DNA of 47,245 bases, taken from the IMG/VR virus record IMGVR_UViG_3300024346_000118, positions 1 through 47,245 of that record. One strand, 5' to 3'. The translations under genes and the position numbers were made by a program. A model generated the notes under the pieces. The model did not search any database. It saw only the letters and a list, made by a program, of their open reading frames with translations, and was not told the DNA's origin. Shown piece by piece: positions 24,641 through 34,502 of the stretch; position 1 is the first letter of the stretch, and each line of letters begins with the position of its first letter. This DNA comes from a virus.

Positions 24641-27600
24641 TTAAGTAACATTTAATTGTCCACCGCCGCCCGTAATTATTTCTTCATTGGTTTGCGTGGA
24701 AGCGACAACCAGATCAGTTCCTTCACTCAAGAATACTTGAATTGGCGGGAGTCCGTCAATTGTAGTATTTATGGTATTTTTACAACCCAAATAGTTTCTT
24801 CGTTTTGTTGCAGTTGTATTACTTCTAAAATACCTATAATGCTTTCTAAGATATCCCCACGGAACTCTGCGTTGGATTTGAATTGCAAAATAATACATTG
24901 ATATAACGAATCCAATTTTCTCTACAGGCGTTAAATTATTTATAGTGTAATATAAACGACCTTCCAGTGGCAAAGAATCTGATATTAACGTTACTATAGG
25001 ATCAACGACCTGTGCTATATTTGGTGTATCTATCGTAACATCTATGAGCACCCCGTCATTGATATCGGGCGCTTGATTTAATCCACGGTTGACATCCGCA
25101 TCTCTGGCTTCCGACGATCTATACAGTCGTATTCTAATCCCCGACGTATTTGCCTGTACTGCTAGTAATGCCGCTATATTTTGAACGATGAAATCGCCCT
25201 TGACGAAATAATTTGCGGATATATTCTCTATGTTATAATTATCAACGAATCTGTTTGGAAAATCAATTGCGGAATCAAGTGCAACATTCGTAAGTTTATA
25301 ATTTGTTAATACCGGATCTGGAATGGTGTACGTGTCAAATACCACCCGCCGTGGTTGATAATCAATTTCCGGTATAAATCGTATCAGTTCCCAGTTATTT
25401 CTATCTAACGACGGCGGCGTGAACGACGGAACACTGCCTGAATAGTATCTAACGTCTTCGTCAGGTTTAACGTATGCGGGGCGTGTGGTAAATGCATAGT
25501 ATTTTTTATTACCGGCACGTGAAGCTATAACGGTTTCTTGCCGCAAACTACCCGTGTCGCTTGGTAAAACGTCTTGTAATACTACATCATAAATATTGTA
25601 GGATGTACCAAACGACCACGTAGTGATACCTTCAAAATATTGTTCTTCATAATTCCATGCTTGATTTAATGGACGAATGTATGCAAGTTTCTTATTGACT
25701 ATAGGAAACTTATATACCCCCTCTGGATGGTTGAAAAATGTGTATACACCCATATCTCTAAAATCTGCGGTGGGTGGTATGTCGTATACCGCAGGTAGAT
25801 ATATACTTCTCGTGCCACCATAACGAGCCTTTTCAATTTCTAACGCCAATAGTTTTCTTGGATAAATTCTGTCAAACGGTTCCGCACCAGGTGATCCATT
25901 GTGCTTGTCGTTATACGGAATTTTATTCATTTCATAAAAATTTTGGTCAATCGTAGCAGTTATTGTATTATAATCAGTTGCTATAATAATGTTATCTGCG
26001 GTATTGAGTGTGCCCTCTATTTGTGAAATATCACCACTAAGTACGTCAGTTGTCATGCCAATTGATGATGTAAGCAGTGACGTTGTACCAGTGATTTGTA
26101 GTGTACGATCAATCTCGGTTTCTAATAACGTGTAGGTTCCAATCGTTTCTGGTTGCGGTTCTACCAAACCAGATACCGTATATGTAGCGCTGTAGTCTGG
26201 ATTACTACCCGTGAGGGAACCTGCTGCGCGCAATGTTCTTCTTGATTTATTACCGTATAACCGCGTATCTTTTACAAGAGGAATTCTTGTTTGTTCAAGT
26301 ATAGATTGTTCAATGATAATCCCCTTCAACACAGAGGCACGTGATGGTATAAAATAATCTACCACTTGATCCATTACCGACGAAACTTCCGATAAAATTC
26401 GGATATATTGATTCATATCCACGTCTACATAATAGTATCTATTATAGTATTTCCGCAGAGATTCTAATGATCGTCCAAAATTCTTATAAAGAGTTGTTGG
26501 AACTCCAAGCGCAGTATTGATATTTTCTATACCAAAATTACGAATTATATTTTGATTTATAATTTCAGTGGGGGAATTGGCCAAAACTATTTTATTTCGT
26601 CCTCTAGCAATCTTTTTATCGTGTGGACGGAACACGCTCTTTGTTTTATGAAGTCTCTTTACTCCATTCTTATCGGAGAAATTGGTAGGATGATCTACTA
26701 ATTTAATTTTATTAGAAACATATGATGTCACGCCAATTGTAGGAACTAACTGACGAATCGTTCTATTAAATCTTGCAATACTCCCCGTAGAAACATTTGA
26801 TGCTGAGATGTATCGTAATTCCACCGATGAGGATGGCGCTTCATTTAATAGGAGTGAACCGGTTGCAAGAGAACCTGTATCAATTTTGTTGAATGATAAC
26901 TGTACGAGTAGGTTATCTACCGCCGATGTATATGTGTCGCCTGCATTGGATCCTGGGTCAAATGCCGTATTGATTATGACTTCATCGGAGAGTAGGTCGT
27001 CCCACAGTCGTATTTCGTCTATAGTTCCTACGAACGACGAACTACCAAAAAACGATCCACTTCCACCAATATACAACTCATTCGTATTTTGCCAGTCGGC
27101 GTTGAATGAAGCAGATTCAGTTGCAAACGAATCAAAGAATATATCCGACTCTTCTGTTTTTACAATTCGGAGACTAGACTCTTCCGTACTAGATCTTATT
27201 GCAACACTAAATAACTCATTATTAAATATTTCTTCGTACCCCGTCGTCATCACGGTGCCACCAAGATTATCAAATAGTACTACTTTTCCAATTGCAGGGA
27301 TCGTCGGATGTGGGATTGCCGCAAGTTCCCAGCCAAGATCACTATTAACAATTGTGGTAAACTTATTATTATCTAATGCCACGTGCATCTGCAACGTCTT
27401 TGCGCCCGTTGCCATAGGAATTGTTATATATGGCGAAACAGAACTACTTTGCGCAATCGTCGTCTCACCAAAATATATTCCGTTTGAATACTCATCAAAT
27501 ATACGGAATGACCCAGATGTTGCAATTCCCGTTTCTTTAGCTGAGATCAGTGAATTGTTAAATCCAAGAACTTTAATTAATGTTAGTAGTGATGTTCGTG

Positions 27601-29317
27601 ATCCTTTTGATTTTGCAAAAAACGGAAGATTGTGTAGTAATCTTTTATAGATTTCTGCCGTAAGATCTCGGCGAGGTTCGTCTGCTTCCGTACCAAGTAT
27701 GTTATCCGCTAGATTATAGATAGAGTTAATAGTCGGCATCGTGAACCCAACGGATTCAGCAATTTCATTAATTAAATCCTTTGACAATCCAGTATTCGGG
27801 TCTAGTCCACGGTCATATATGTACGGGAAATGATCCACATATGGTTTTAGCGTGTCAAAGAAATGTCCAATCATTGTAACAAATGTTATATACGAAGAGT
27901 TTTCTTCGTGCTCTCGCACATGTGTTGGAATCGTATTAACTAAATTATTTTCGTTGAATTCATCGTACCGTTGCCCAATCTCAATTTGCGTAGTATACCA
28001 TTCTTCGGCAACTTCACTATACACAGGTGCTATACTATTCCCTATCTTCGGCCAGTATGATGACGAATTAAACTCCGTTGCATTATCTGCATACCACGCA
28101 GATGCCGTATATTGCGAGTTTGCTCCCGATGTAAAATATAAATGTTGCTCATACCGATCAAACGAACGAATGATATCTTCCTTTTCCTTTGCATATTGAG
28201 CACTTTTATCTTGAATAAATACTGCGGCAGCAGAGGAAGTTTGCATTGAATACACCGATGACGATAAAAATTGTTGTCGGTTATATTCGGTAGTTTCTAT
28301 AAGTTTTAGTTTTTCACGGAATGCCGATACCCGCATAGCAGCAGATCCATAAAATACAAATTTATTATAATCGGTAAAATCTAGATTTAGTTCTGCTGAC
28401 TTGAAATCGTACGAGTACCATCGTCTAAAGATTTGATCCTCAAACGTTCTATTTTTGTAGATGTCTTCTGAACCAACTGAACCAGTTTGTAGAGATAATA
28501 AATTCAGTGTAACATTATTTAGTACTTTACCTAAATTCAAGTCAGTGTTTACTGCTAAATTTTTCGGCCGGAGGTATGGTGTTTCGTCTATTGCCGGTGC
28601 AAATCTTACTCTAATTTTATCAATTAAAGTTTTTGCAACTTCTCTACTTAAAAATACAGACGTTTGTGGCTCTATTTCTTCGGGAACCGGTTGAAGTAAT
28701 TTCAATTGAATCGTCTGTACGCCGTTTATATCCGGTGCACCATATCTATACGCCAGTGCCACGGTTTGTTTATCTTCACCGTAGTTTAATAACGTTTTCA
28801 GCTCTCGTTCTTCATCAACGTAATTGGTTAGTATAGAACTTAAAAATGCATACGATGCACTGATTAAGGGCTCTGAGATATTTACATCAATTAAGTTTGT
28901 TTTAACTTCAAACGGATAGTTTAATGTTATATTTTGTTCTTGGGTAGAGACAGGAAGTACTCTTATGTTTATGGGATAATTAAGTCCGATTTTTATTGGT
29001 TCGGAGTTATAATTAACATTACCTGCAACTGGATTTAATGGTATTGTGTCGTACTGAACGGGCTGTAATTCTGAGGGATTGACAGCTAAGTATGTTCCAT
29101 CCAATACACCGCCGCCTTCGGTACGGACGACTCCTGCCCTATATGCAGCTGCTGTTGCTGGGTAGCCAACTTCGTCCACCCACACATATCCGCCATCTGC
29201 TCTGGCTATTCTAACGTATTTATCCGGTATGTTATTTCCCACCTCAAAGGCAACGGCTTCTTGTAAGGATATACGTCGGTATCTACGATTATTATAAAAA
29301 ATTTCGTCGTCTGCCAT
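24641..29317 (-). CDS. Giant baseplate wedge protein (gp7-like candidate) with gpI-like segment and LamG-like insertion
   Basis: This 1558-residue protein lies in the baseplate operon where T4-like phages carry large wedge proteins. Around residues 480-590 it shows the pattern of P2 gpI-type tail proteins: FFDTLKPYVDHFPYIYDRG, then a YKRLLHNLPFFAKSKGSR helix leading to LIKVLGF. Residues about 620-785 read as a LamG/concanavalin jelly roll ending FVGTIDEIRLWDDLLSDE. The C-terminal third is Tyr/Arg-rich and beta-like. There is no enzyme motif. An internal lectin-like insertion could place a sugar-binding face on the baseplate rim. Equivalence to T4 gp7 is inferred from position and size, not from sequence identity. 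Confidence 0.72.
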   Translation of the reverse strand: MADDEIFYNNRRYRRISLQEAVAFEVGNNIPDKYVRIARADGGYVWVDEVGYPATAAAYRAGVVRTEGGGVLDGTYLAVNPSELQPVQYDTIPLNPVAGNVNYNSEPIKIGLNYPINIRVLPVSTQEQNITLNYPFEVKTNLIDVNISEPLISASYAFLSSILTNYVDEERELKTLLNYGEDKQTVALAYRYGAPDINGVQTIQLKLLQPVPEEIEPQTSVFLSREVAKTLIDKIRVRFAPAIDETPYLRPKNLAVNTDLNLGKVLNNVTLNLLSLQTGSVGSEDIYKNRTFEDQIFRRWYSYDFKSAELNLDFTDYNKFVFYGSAAMRVSAFREKLKLIETTEYNRQQFLSSSVYSMQTSSAAAVFIQDKSAQYAKEKEDIIRSFDRYEQHLYFTSGANSQYTASAWYADNATEFNSSSYWPKIGNSIAPVYSEVAEEWYTTQIEIGQRYDEFNENNLVNTIPTHVREHEENSSYITFVTMIGHFFDTLKPYVDHFPYIYDRGLDPNTGLSKDLINEIAESVGFTMPTINSIYNLADNILGTEADEPRRDLTAEIYKRLLHNLPFFAKSKGSRTSLLTLIKVLGFNNSLISAKETGIATSGSFRIFDEYSNGIYFGETTIAQSSSVSPYITIPMATGAKTLQMHVALDNNKFTTIVNSDLGWELAAIPHPTIPAIGKVVLFDNLGGTVMTTGYEEIFNNELFSVAIRSSTEESSLRIVKTEESDIFFDSFATESASFNADWQNTNELYIGGSGSFFGSSSFVGTIDEIRLWDDLLSDEVIINTAFDPGSNAGDTYTSAVDNLLVQLSFNKIDTGSLATGSLLLNEAPSSSVELRYISASNVSTGSIARFNRTIRQLVPTIGVTSYVSNKIKLVDHPTNFSDKNGVKRLHKTKSVFRPHDKKIARGRNKIVLANSPTEIINQNIIRNFGIENINTALGVPTTLYKNFGRSLESLRKYYNRYYYVDVDMNQYIRILSEVSSVMDQVVDYFIPSRASVLKGIIIEQSILEQTRIPLVKDTRLYGNKSRRTLRAAGSLTGSNPDYSATYTVSGLVEPQPETIGTYTLLETEIDRTLQITGTTSLLTSSIGMTTDVLSGDISQIEGTLNTADNIIIATDYNTITATIDQNFYEMNKIPYNDKHNGSPGAEPFDRIYPRKLLALEIEKARYGGTRSIYLPAVYDIPPTADFRDMGVYTFFNHPEGVYKFPIVNKKLAYIRPLNQAWNYEEQYFEGITTWSFGTSYNIYDVVLQDVLPSDTGSLRQETVIASRAGNKKYYAFTTRPAYVKPDEDVRYYSGSVPSFTPPSLDRNNWELIRFIPEIDYQPRRVVFDTYTIPDPVLTNYKLTNVALDSAIDFPNRFVDNYNIENISANYFVKGDFIVQNIAALLAVQANTSGIRIRLYRSSEARDADVNRGLNQAPDINDGVLIDVTIDTPNIAQVVDPIVTLISDSLPLEGRLYYTINNLTPVEKIGFVISMYYFAIQIQRRVPWGYLRKHYRYFRSNTTATKRRNYLGCKNTINTTIDGLPPIQVFLSEGTDLVVASTQTNEEIITGGGGQLNVT

Positions 29318-29318
29318 A

Positions 29319-29840
29319 TTATTCTATTCTCACGCTGCGTGGAAAATACAGTGGTTGATACTTCTGCGTTATTGGATTTTTAGTTACGAGTTTTCCGTTT
29401 ACTAAATTTCTGGCAGTTATAGATATGTCCGTAAATACTTCTCTACTAAACCCCAAATCCATCAAGGAATTATTTAATAAAATATCAATTTTTACATTTT
29501 CCATCGGTTTCAATATTTTAGTAACTTCTCTACTGTCAATTCCTGTGTCACGGGTTGGTACATCTACCCCAAAATTCAAATAAAACACAAGATGCGAATA
29601 CGTTAATTTTAATTCTATATCAGCATTACTTGTTATATTTTTTATGTTCAATGTTTTGATATACAAATCAGTTGATCCCAACTTATACTGTATTTGCGTT
29701 GGGGAAAAACTTGGAGTTAAATCATACGTTATCATATCTGCTATATTTACCACCTCAACCTGATTGGTGGTAGATAATTTGTACGGGGTATATTGTTCTA
29801 AATACGGAATTTGACCAGTGGTAGAATTTTTTATTGGCAT
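29319..29840 (-). CDS. Small baseplate-operon protein, unidentified
   Basis: This 173-residue protein begins MPIKNSTTGQIPYLEQYTPY. It has alternating hydrophobic strands (LYIKTLNIKNI, IELKLTYSHLVFYLNFG) consistent with an Ig-like beta sandwich. It is packed within three bases of both neighbours in the baseplate operon. No homologue is recognised. It is probably a structural adaptor. Confidence 0.62.
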   Translation of the reverse strand: MPIKNSTTGQIPYLEQYTPYKLSTTNQVEVVNIADMITYDLTPSFSPTQIQYKLGSTDLYIKTLNIKNITSNADIELKLTYSHLVFYLNFGVDVPTRDTGIDSREVTKILKPMENVKIDILLNNSLMDLGFSREVFTDISITARNLVNGKLVTKNPITQKYQPLYFPRSVRIE

Positions 29841-29842
29841 AT

Positions 29843-32173
29843 TTAAATTTCCGTTATATTAACATTTAGTTTAACAACAGAATCTCCGTCACCCAACTTA
29901 TCATACAATGGCGGCGTTACGTTTAAAGTAAATGTAGTTGAATTTCTAGCGTCTACTACAAACTTAGGCGGGTTTATAAAAACTTCAGAGTTTGTTTCAA
30001 ACGAAATTTCAAACGTGGTTGCATAAGAAGGATTTACTGCTTTTATAGACACCGCCATTGGATATTGATCTGATCCTCGTTGATACACAAAGTTAAGTGC
30101 TGTGCGTAGATCAGGCTCAAAACTTACCAGTGTGACAGGTTCCCAACAAACCCCACCACCGGAATACTTGCTACTTTTATAATTGGCGGGAATTGGTTGT
30201 GGTTTTGAACTTCCATCGACACAGTTTCTCCATAATACTGGCTCGGGTACCACCTGCGGAGGTACTATAGGAGCAGGTGCTATAGGAGCAGGTACTATAG
30301 GAGCAGGTACTATAGGAGCAGGTGCTATAGGAGCAGGTGTTGATACACCGGACGACGGTGGACAGAGCCTACTATTTGGTGAAGGGATTTGTATGCAACC
30401 GTCATATAATATTGCCGTAGTTCCTTGACATTCTATGAATGCCGGCGGAAATATGGAGCTGTTACATGGCGTTGGCGTCGGACGTGGCTGCGGTGGCTGC
30501 GGTGGTGGTGGCGGTGGTGGTGGTGGTGGTGGCGGATCACCCACGCATCTACCATCATTGATTACCGTTCTTGTTCTACATGTTGTTTCCGGCGTTCCTT
30601 GCCCCGTGTAATATACAGCGTCACGTCCCGTGCACTCTATAAATGTCCCGTCCAGTGGACATTTACCATCCGGTGGTGGTTGAATGACTTCGCATTTCTG
30701 GCTGTTTTGTAAAATCCCATTTGCATAATAGAATGAGATTCCATTTACACTAAAATATCCTGTGTGTGGTTGTGTACAGGTGGGCGTACCATTAAGATCT
30801 CCATTATGTGCATGAAGAATCCCGTTACAATCTTTATTAAATTGTACCACTGTACTACTATCACACGCAGATTGGTGCGAAGTTCCAACTGCACCATGCT
30901 CAAACCGTTCACAGGTACATTCTGTTATTTTAATACAGCGCTGGTCGTTTAGTACTCGGTTGACTACACAACTTTTGCCATCTTGAGTTTTTGTACCAGT
31001 ATACACAACAGCCGTTGTTCCTTCACACTGATATCCTGCTTCACATTCAATAATATCTACTATTACACAGTTTAAATCATTTAGTTGAATTCTCTCGTTA
31101 CACCCATCGGAATACACACCCGCAGTTCCCTTACAACCTTTGAATTGTTCTTCCGTTGGTTCACAAATGTAACATGTGGGGTCGTTTGCAATATATTCAA
31201 TTCCGCAGTTACCGTCCGCATATTTACCTGCATTTTTTGGTATGCCAGTACCATCCTCCCGAACCCCACCGACCTCAGTACATCCTAAAAACGTTCCTTT
31301 CGGCGTACATTTACACTGTGCGTTTTCGCATCCCTGTGTACAGGTGTCTATTATTCTATTTTCCGTACTACAATCAGTATTTCTAAACGTTCGTACGATA
31401 TTGTTTCCCAAGCACCGTGGTTCGCCTACAAATTCTGCCGTACACGTTACGGTAGTTTCACATTTACCACCCACACACTTTTCTGCGCACGTTTCAACAG
31501 TGCGCAACTCTTCCGAGCAATCTGTTTTTCTATAGGTTTGAACTACATTAGAACCGTTGCATTCAGTTGGTCCCGTAAACCCCTCAATACACGTTTTTGG
31601 ATTACATATATCGGATACTGCTGTGTAAGAAGAACATTGTCCGTATTGTAATCCATTTGAAAATTCTGCAATAGTTCCAATTGCCGTAACCAGTTCGGTA
31701 CAGCGAATAAACGTGCCGACCGGTGGGCATGTTACCTCGGACTTACATTGATCCGCTGCCGCAGTGAATGTGTTACATGGTTGGCCCGGCGGTGATTCCC
31801 CTCCCGCAAATAAACCAAGTCCATTAGCATCAGTACAACGTATAAACGTTCCTTGCTGTGGGCAGGTATTTCCAGTTGGCGTAGGCGTAGGAGTTGCTAC
31901 TGGTATCTGTACACATTTTGCCGTATACGTAGGAACTGCATAAAATCCTAGTCCGCCACTAAAACTCTCTACTATTTGGCAAACGTATCCAGCAGGACAG
32001 TCGTTTTCAATTATTGAACAGCCACCAGCCGTCACTACGGGAGTGGGAGTGGGCGTGGGAGTTGGATTATCACCCCCGCCACCGCCGCCACCGCCGGTGC
32101 CGTTAGTAAACTGCGACAGTTCATCTTCTTCTATTAGTGGATTAACTAGTCTGCCTAAATTAAGACGTTTCAT
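29843..32173 (-). CDS. Cys-rich, Pro-rich repeat protein of the baseplate/tail
   Basis: This 776-residue protein has an odd composition. A Gly-rich then Thr-Pro repeat stretch (TPTPTPTP) lies at about 35-46. A long array of short cysteine-containing units (C-x-G/C-E-G-T types, such as CPPVGTFIRCTE and CPLDGTFIECTG) covers about 50-610. A run of twelve prolines, then PQPPQPRPTPTP, lies around 550-570, followed by PAPIVPAPIAP repeats near 625-645. An Ig-like C-terminal domain of about 90 residues ends the chain. The many regularly spaced cysteines suggest disulfides, which would form outside the cell. It may be a flexible fibre or adhesin on the baseplate. Confidence 0.72.
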   Translation of the reverse strand: MKRLNLGRLVNPLIEEDELSQFTNGTGGGGGGGGDNPTPTPTPTPVVTAGGCSIIENDCPAGYVCQIVESFSGGLGFYAVPTYTAKCVQIPVATPTPTPTGNTCPQQGTFIRCTDANGLGLFAGGESPPGQPCNTFTAAADQCKSEVTCPPVGTFIRCTELVTAIGTIAEFSNGLQYGQCSSYTAVSDICNPKTCIEGFTGPTECNGSNVVQTYRKTDCSEELRTVETCAEKCVGGKCETTVTCTAEFVGEPRCLGNNIVRTFRNTDCSTENRIIDTCTQGCENAQCKCTPKGTFLGCTEVGGVREDGTGIPKNAGKYADGNCGIEYIANDPTCYICEPTEEQFKGCKGTAGVYSDGCNERIQLNDLNCVIVDIIECEAGYQCEGTTAVVYTGTKTQDGKSCVVNRVLNDQRCIKITECTCERFEHGAVGTSHQSACDSSTVVQFNKDCNGILHAHNGDLNGTPTCTQPHTGYFSVNGISFYYANGILQNSQKCEVIQPPPDGKCPLDGTFIECTGRDAVYYTGQGTPETTCRTRTVINDGRCVGDPPPPPPPPPPPPQPPQPRPTPTPCNSSIFPPAFIECQGTTAILYDGCIQIPSPNSRLCPPSSGVSTPAPIAPAPIVPAPIVPAPIAPAPIVPPQVVPEPVLWRNCVDGSSKPQPIPANYKSSKYSGGGVCWEPVTLVSFEPDLRTALNFVYQRGSDQYPMAVSIKAVNPSYATTFEISFETNSEVFINPPKFVVDARNSTTFTLNVTPPLYDKLGDGDSVVKLNVNITEI
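30261..30335. repeat. Five tandem 15-bp units (minisatellite)
   Basis: Five copies of a 15-base unit, GGTACTATAGGAGCA or GGTGCTATAGGAGCA on the plus strand, run without gaps. On the minus strand they encode alternating APIVP/APIAP pentapeptides in the 776-aa protein. The copies differ only at one position (A/G), so copy number can change by slippage without breaking the frame. Confidence 0.95.
30491..30535. repeat. GGT/GGC triplet tract encoding polyproline
   Basis: A run of mostly GGT triplets on the plus strand (CCA/ACC-type on the coding strand) encodes a polyproline stretch in the 776-aa protein. It is a second length-variable tract in the same gene. Confidence 0.85.
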
Positions 32174-32176
32174 ATA

Positions 32177-33034
32177 TTAACTTATTTGAATTCGGGAGTC
32201 TACCGTTTTACGTAGATTTTCAAGCGTATCTTTTACTGCATTCTCAATGATTGTCCGATATTCGTCTTCTTGAATTCTTTCGTCATTAACAATAACTATT
32301 TCTTCTACTATAGTTTTGTATAAATCTAGTATGAAATCGTTCAAATCTTTTTCAAATTCAGTGCGAATCCCAACTTTATCTATTCTGCCGATGGTGTTAT
32401 CGTATGTTTGCCCGCCAATTTCTATATTTTGTATTACATTAACTGACGTAACTCCTTCCGTTGGGTCAGCTTGTTCAACGCCAGTTTGAAATATCTTTTC
32501 TGCTACTCCGATTGCATCCACCTTACTGAATGATTTTTCTATGAATTCCTTTGCCAATCGGTTATTTTCTACTATGGTTGGTTCATCAATAGTATTATTA
32601 AATGATAATTGAACTTCGGTTCTAGAGTCGGATATTACATCCAATCGTAGAATCTTATTATTGTACGTCCCAATTTCATCAGAAAAAAAGTTGATTACTA
32701 CTCTATAATCACTGGGGATCAGTACCAAATTTTTATCTATGAATAATTTCGTAAAATCCAGACGTACATAGTTTTTGTAAGTCTTATCAGTATATTCCAC
32801 CAAATGCGATTTTATTACGTCATCCGACAACTTAACTACCGTGCTTAATATTAACTGGTTGGATGGTATGGAATAAAAATGTAACTCTATGTTGTCGTCT
32901 TTATCATACGCAAAACTTGCAGGAATTTCTTCGTATAATACCAGTTCTCCAGGCACTCTAACTATTCGTGATGCTAGAAATCGTGGATCGGTATTTGTAG
33001 TTATGTCACTTCTAAAATTAATTTGATTAGGCAT
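32177..33034 (-). CDS. Baseplate-operon protein, unidentified
   Basis: This 285-residue protein has a beta-rich first half (LASRIVRVPGELVLYEEIPASF, LVLIPSDYRVVINFF) and a helical, charged C terminus. The C-terminal segment LYKTIVEEIVIVNDERIQEDE recalls the IRTIVEEEV helix at the start of the 110-aa protein encoded at 36888-37220. It sits between two structural genes with 3-base spacers. It could be a wedge or fibre-attachment protein; the family is not recognised. Confidence 0.63.
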   Translation of the reverse strand: MPNQINFRSDITTNTDPRFLASRIVRVPGELVLYEEIPASFAYDKDDNIELHFYSIPSNQLILSTVVKLSDDVIKSHLVEYTDKTYKNYVRLDFTKLFIDKNLVLIPSDYRVVINFFSDEIGTYNNKILRLDVISDSRTEVQLSFNNTIDEPTIVENNRLAKEFIEKSFSKVDAIGVAEKIFQTGVEQADPTEGVTSVNVIQNIEIGGQTYDNTIGRIDKVGIRTEFEKDLNDFILDLYKTIVEEIVIVNDERIQEDEYRTIIENAVKDTLENLRKTVDSRIQIS

Positions 33035-33037
33035 ATA

Positions 33038-33463
33038 TTAACCGAGTCCGAGTGGGACCGCATCTCCTGTGTCACCCACGGTCAGTATCGTAAGTTCTGT
33101 AAACTGTTTATCTATGTTATTTACTACGTCTAGATTATAACGTTCAAAATAAATTGGTACATAGTAACCTTGCGATGCAGTTGGCGCCGTATTTATACTT
33201 GGACTTATTATAATTGTAGCTCCATCATAATCCACGGGAGTGACTATTTTAAATGGATATGTATATGAAATCTCCGGTTGTAACTCTTGTAGTGACTGTG
33301 TGGTTTGTATAACACTCGGTGATACCACCCGTGTATCTATCGTAAACACATCCCCGTCCGAAGAAAAATTTTTCGTAGAAACCGTAATGATATCTTCGTT
33401 ATTTTTCTTAAGATTTACCAAGTATTTTGGTACAAACGAATCCGAAAAATTACTCATTGGCAT
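33038..33463 (-). CDS. Small baseplate-operon protein, unidentified
   Basis: This 141-residue beta-rich protein (MPMSNFSDSFVPKYLVNL) has no cysteines and no catalytic motif. Its 5' end overlaps the 346-aa gene upstream by 14 bases, implying coupled translation. A second in-frame ATG two codons in is an alternative start. It probably has a structural role in the tail or baseplate. Confidence 0.6.
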   Translation of the reverse strand: MPMSNFSDSFVPKYLVNLKKNNEDIITVSTKNFSSDGDVFTIDTRVVSPSVIQTTQSLQELQPEISYTYPFKIVTPVDYDGATIIISPSINTAPTASQGYYVPIYFERYNLDVVNNIDKQFTELTILTVGDTGDAVPLGLG

Positions 33464-34490
33464 CTACTTTAAAGGTATAATTAAACTCAGGAAAAAACAC
33501 TAAATTATCCGATTTAATTTTTAAGTCAATATTATAGTATCGGTTTATCTCAAACGCCGACGTGTCTAGAACGAAATATGAACCGGATACATCGCAACTA
33601 ATAGTAGAATATTCATCAAAATTATATAAAACCACACCAGATACTTGATCCGTTATTCGGAAGTATGACTGCGAGGGTAGATAATATACGTTCTTGTATC
33701 GTTGTACTGCATCATATTTTTTGTCTGGGTATAAATCGCGTGTGACCAAGTATACCTTATCAATCTCTCCGCTTGTATACGCTTCCTTCAAATTTTTTGG
33801 AATGATTGAAATATTACTTCCGCGTATTGGCTTTAAACTACCTGTATTAAACTGCTGGTCTACCCATGCAATTTCTAATGTTGGGGCAAATACCGTGTGT
33901 GTATTTCCAGAAAATACCTTTATGTTTCCTTTGTTGGTGGAATCTAATTCATCAACGGTGGGGTATTTAAGTAGTAAACCATTCCACGAAAATTGATTTG
34001 ACCCCGATACCACTGGAGCAATGATATTGGTTACATCTAGTCTGATATCTTCTATTGGAACTTTGGTGAAAGTATACGACGAACTGGGCGTGGTGATATA
34101 ATCACTACCCGAAGTAGCCCAGTATTGCGTGTCACTTGCGTCGGTCCATGTAATTCCATCACTCGCATTTCTAACATTTTGATAAAAATAACCACTTCCT
34201 TCTATCCAACTACGAGACACTGGATATACTTCTAACTTCTGATATCGTTTTATATTGGATGCATTTGCTATACGTAAGTTTAAATAGTATTTTGCACCGG
34301 CTGGATACTGTTGTTGCGACGGAACATCAAAATAAATAAGTGCTCTGGCAGACGAAGATGCATACATTACATCACCGTCCAGTGGTTTTATAGTTTTACC
34401 AACTTCTAAAATTTCATCCAAACCGGTATTGTTTGTTGGATATCGTTGATATATTGATGCATCTTGTGTAGAAGATAGAAATGTTCGCAT
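33450..34490 (-). CDS. DNRLRE-like beta-sandwich virion protein
   Basis: This 346-residue protein starts RTFLSSTQDASIYQRYPTNN and contains the pattern of DNRLRE/carbohydrate-binding beta sandwiches. That pattern is early SARALIYFD and a strand YYLNLRIANAS, then VYPVSRSWIEGSG, GITWTDASDTQYW and a VTNII strand at about 170. The remaining 150 residues form another beta domain. It follows gp6 immediately. This sandwich is frequent in surface and adhesive proteins, so a baseplate-mounted binding protein is likely. The fold call is by pattern only. Confidence 0.65.
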   Translation of the reverse strand: MRTFLSSTQDASIYQRYPTNNTGLDEILEVGKTIKPLDGDVMYASSSARALIYFDVPSQQQYPAGAKYYLNLRIANASNIKRYQKLEVYPVSRSWIEGSGYFYQNVRNASDGITWTDASDTQYWATSGSDYITTPSSSYTFTKVPIEDIRLDVTNIIAPVVSGSNQFSWNGLLLKYPTVDELDSTNKGNIKVFSGNTHTVFAPTLEIAWVDQQFNTGSLKPIRGSNISIIPKNLKEAYTSGEIDKVYLVTRDLYPDKKYDAVQRYKNVYYLPSQSYFRITDQVSGVVLYNFDEYSTISCDVSGSYFVLDTSAFEINRYYNIDLKIKSDNLVFFPEFNYTFKVDANE

Positions 34491-34502
34491 GGGTTATCTC
34501 AA

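Noticed and set aside
26808-27650. 280-codon open frame on the plus strand
   Set aside because: It lies wholly inside the 1558-aa baseplate gene on the other strand, has no convincing ribosome site, and its product looks like a mirror of the real coding sequence.
30261-30335. CRISPR-like array
   Set aside because: The 15-bp units are directly adjacent with no spacers and encode a protein repeat.
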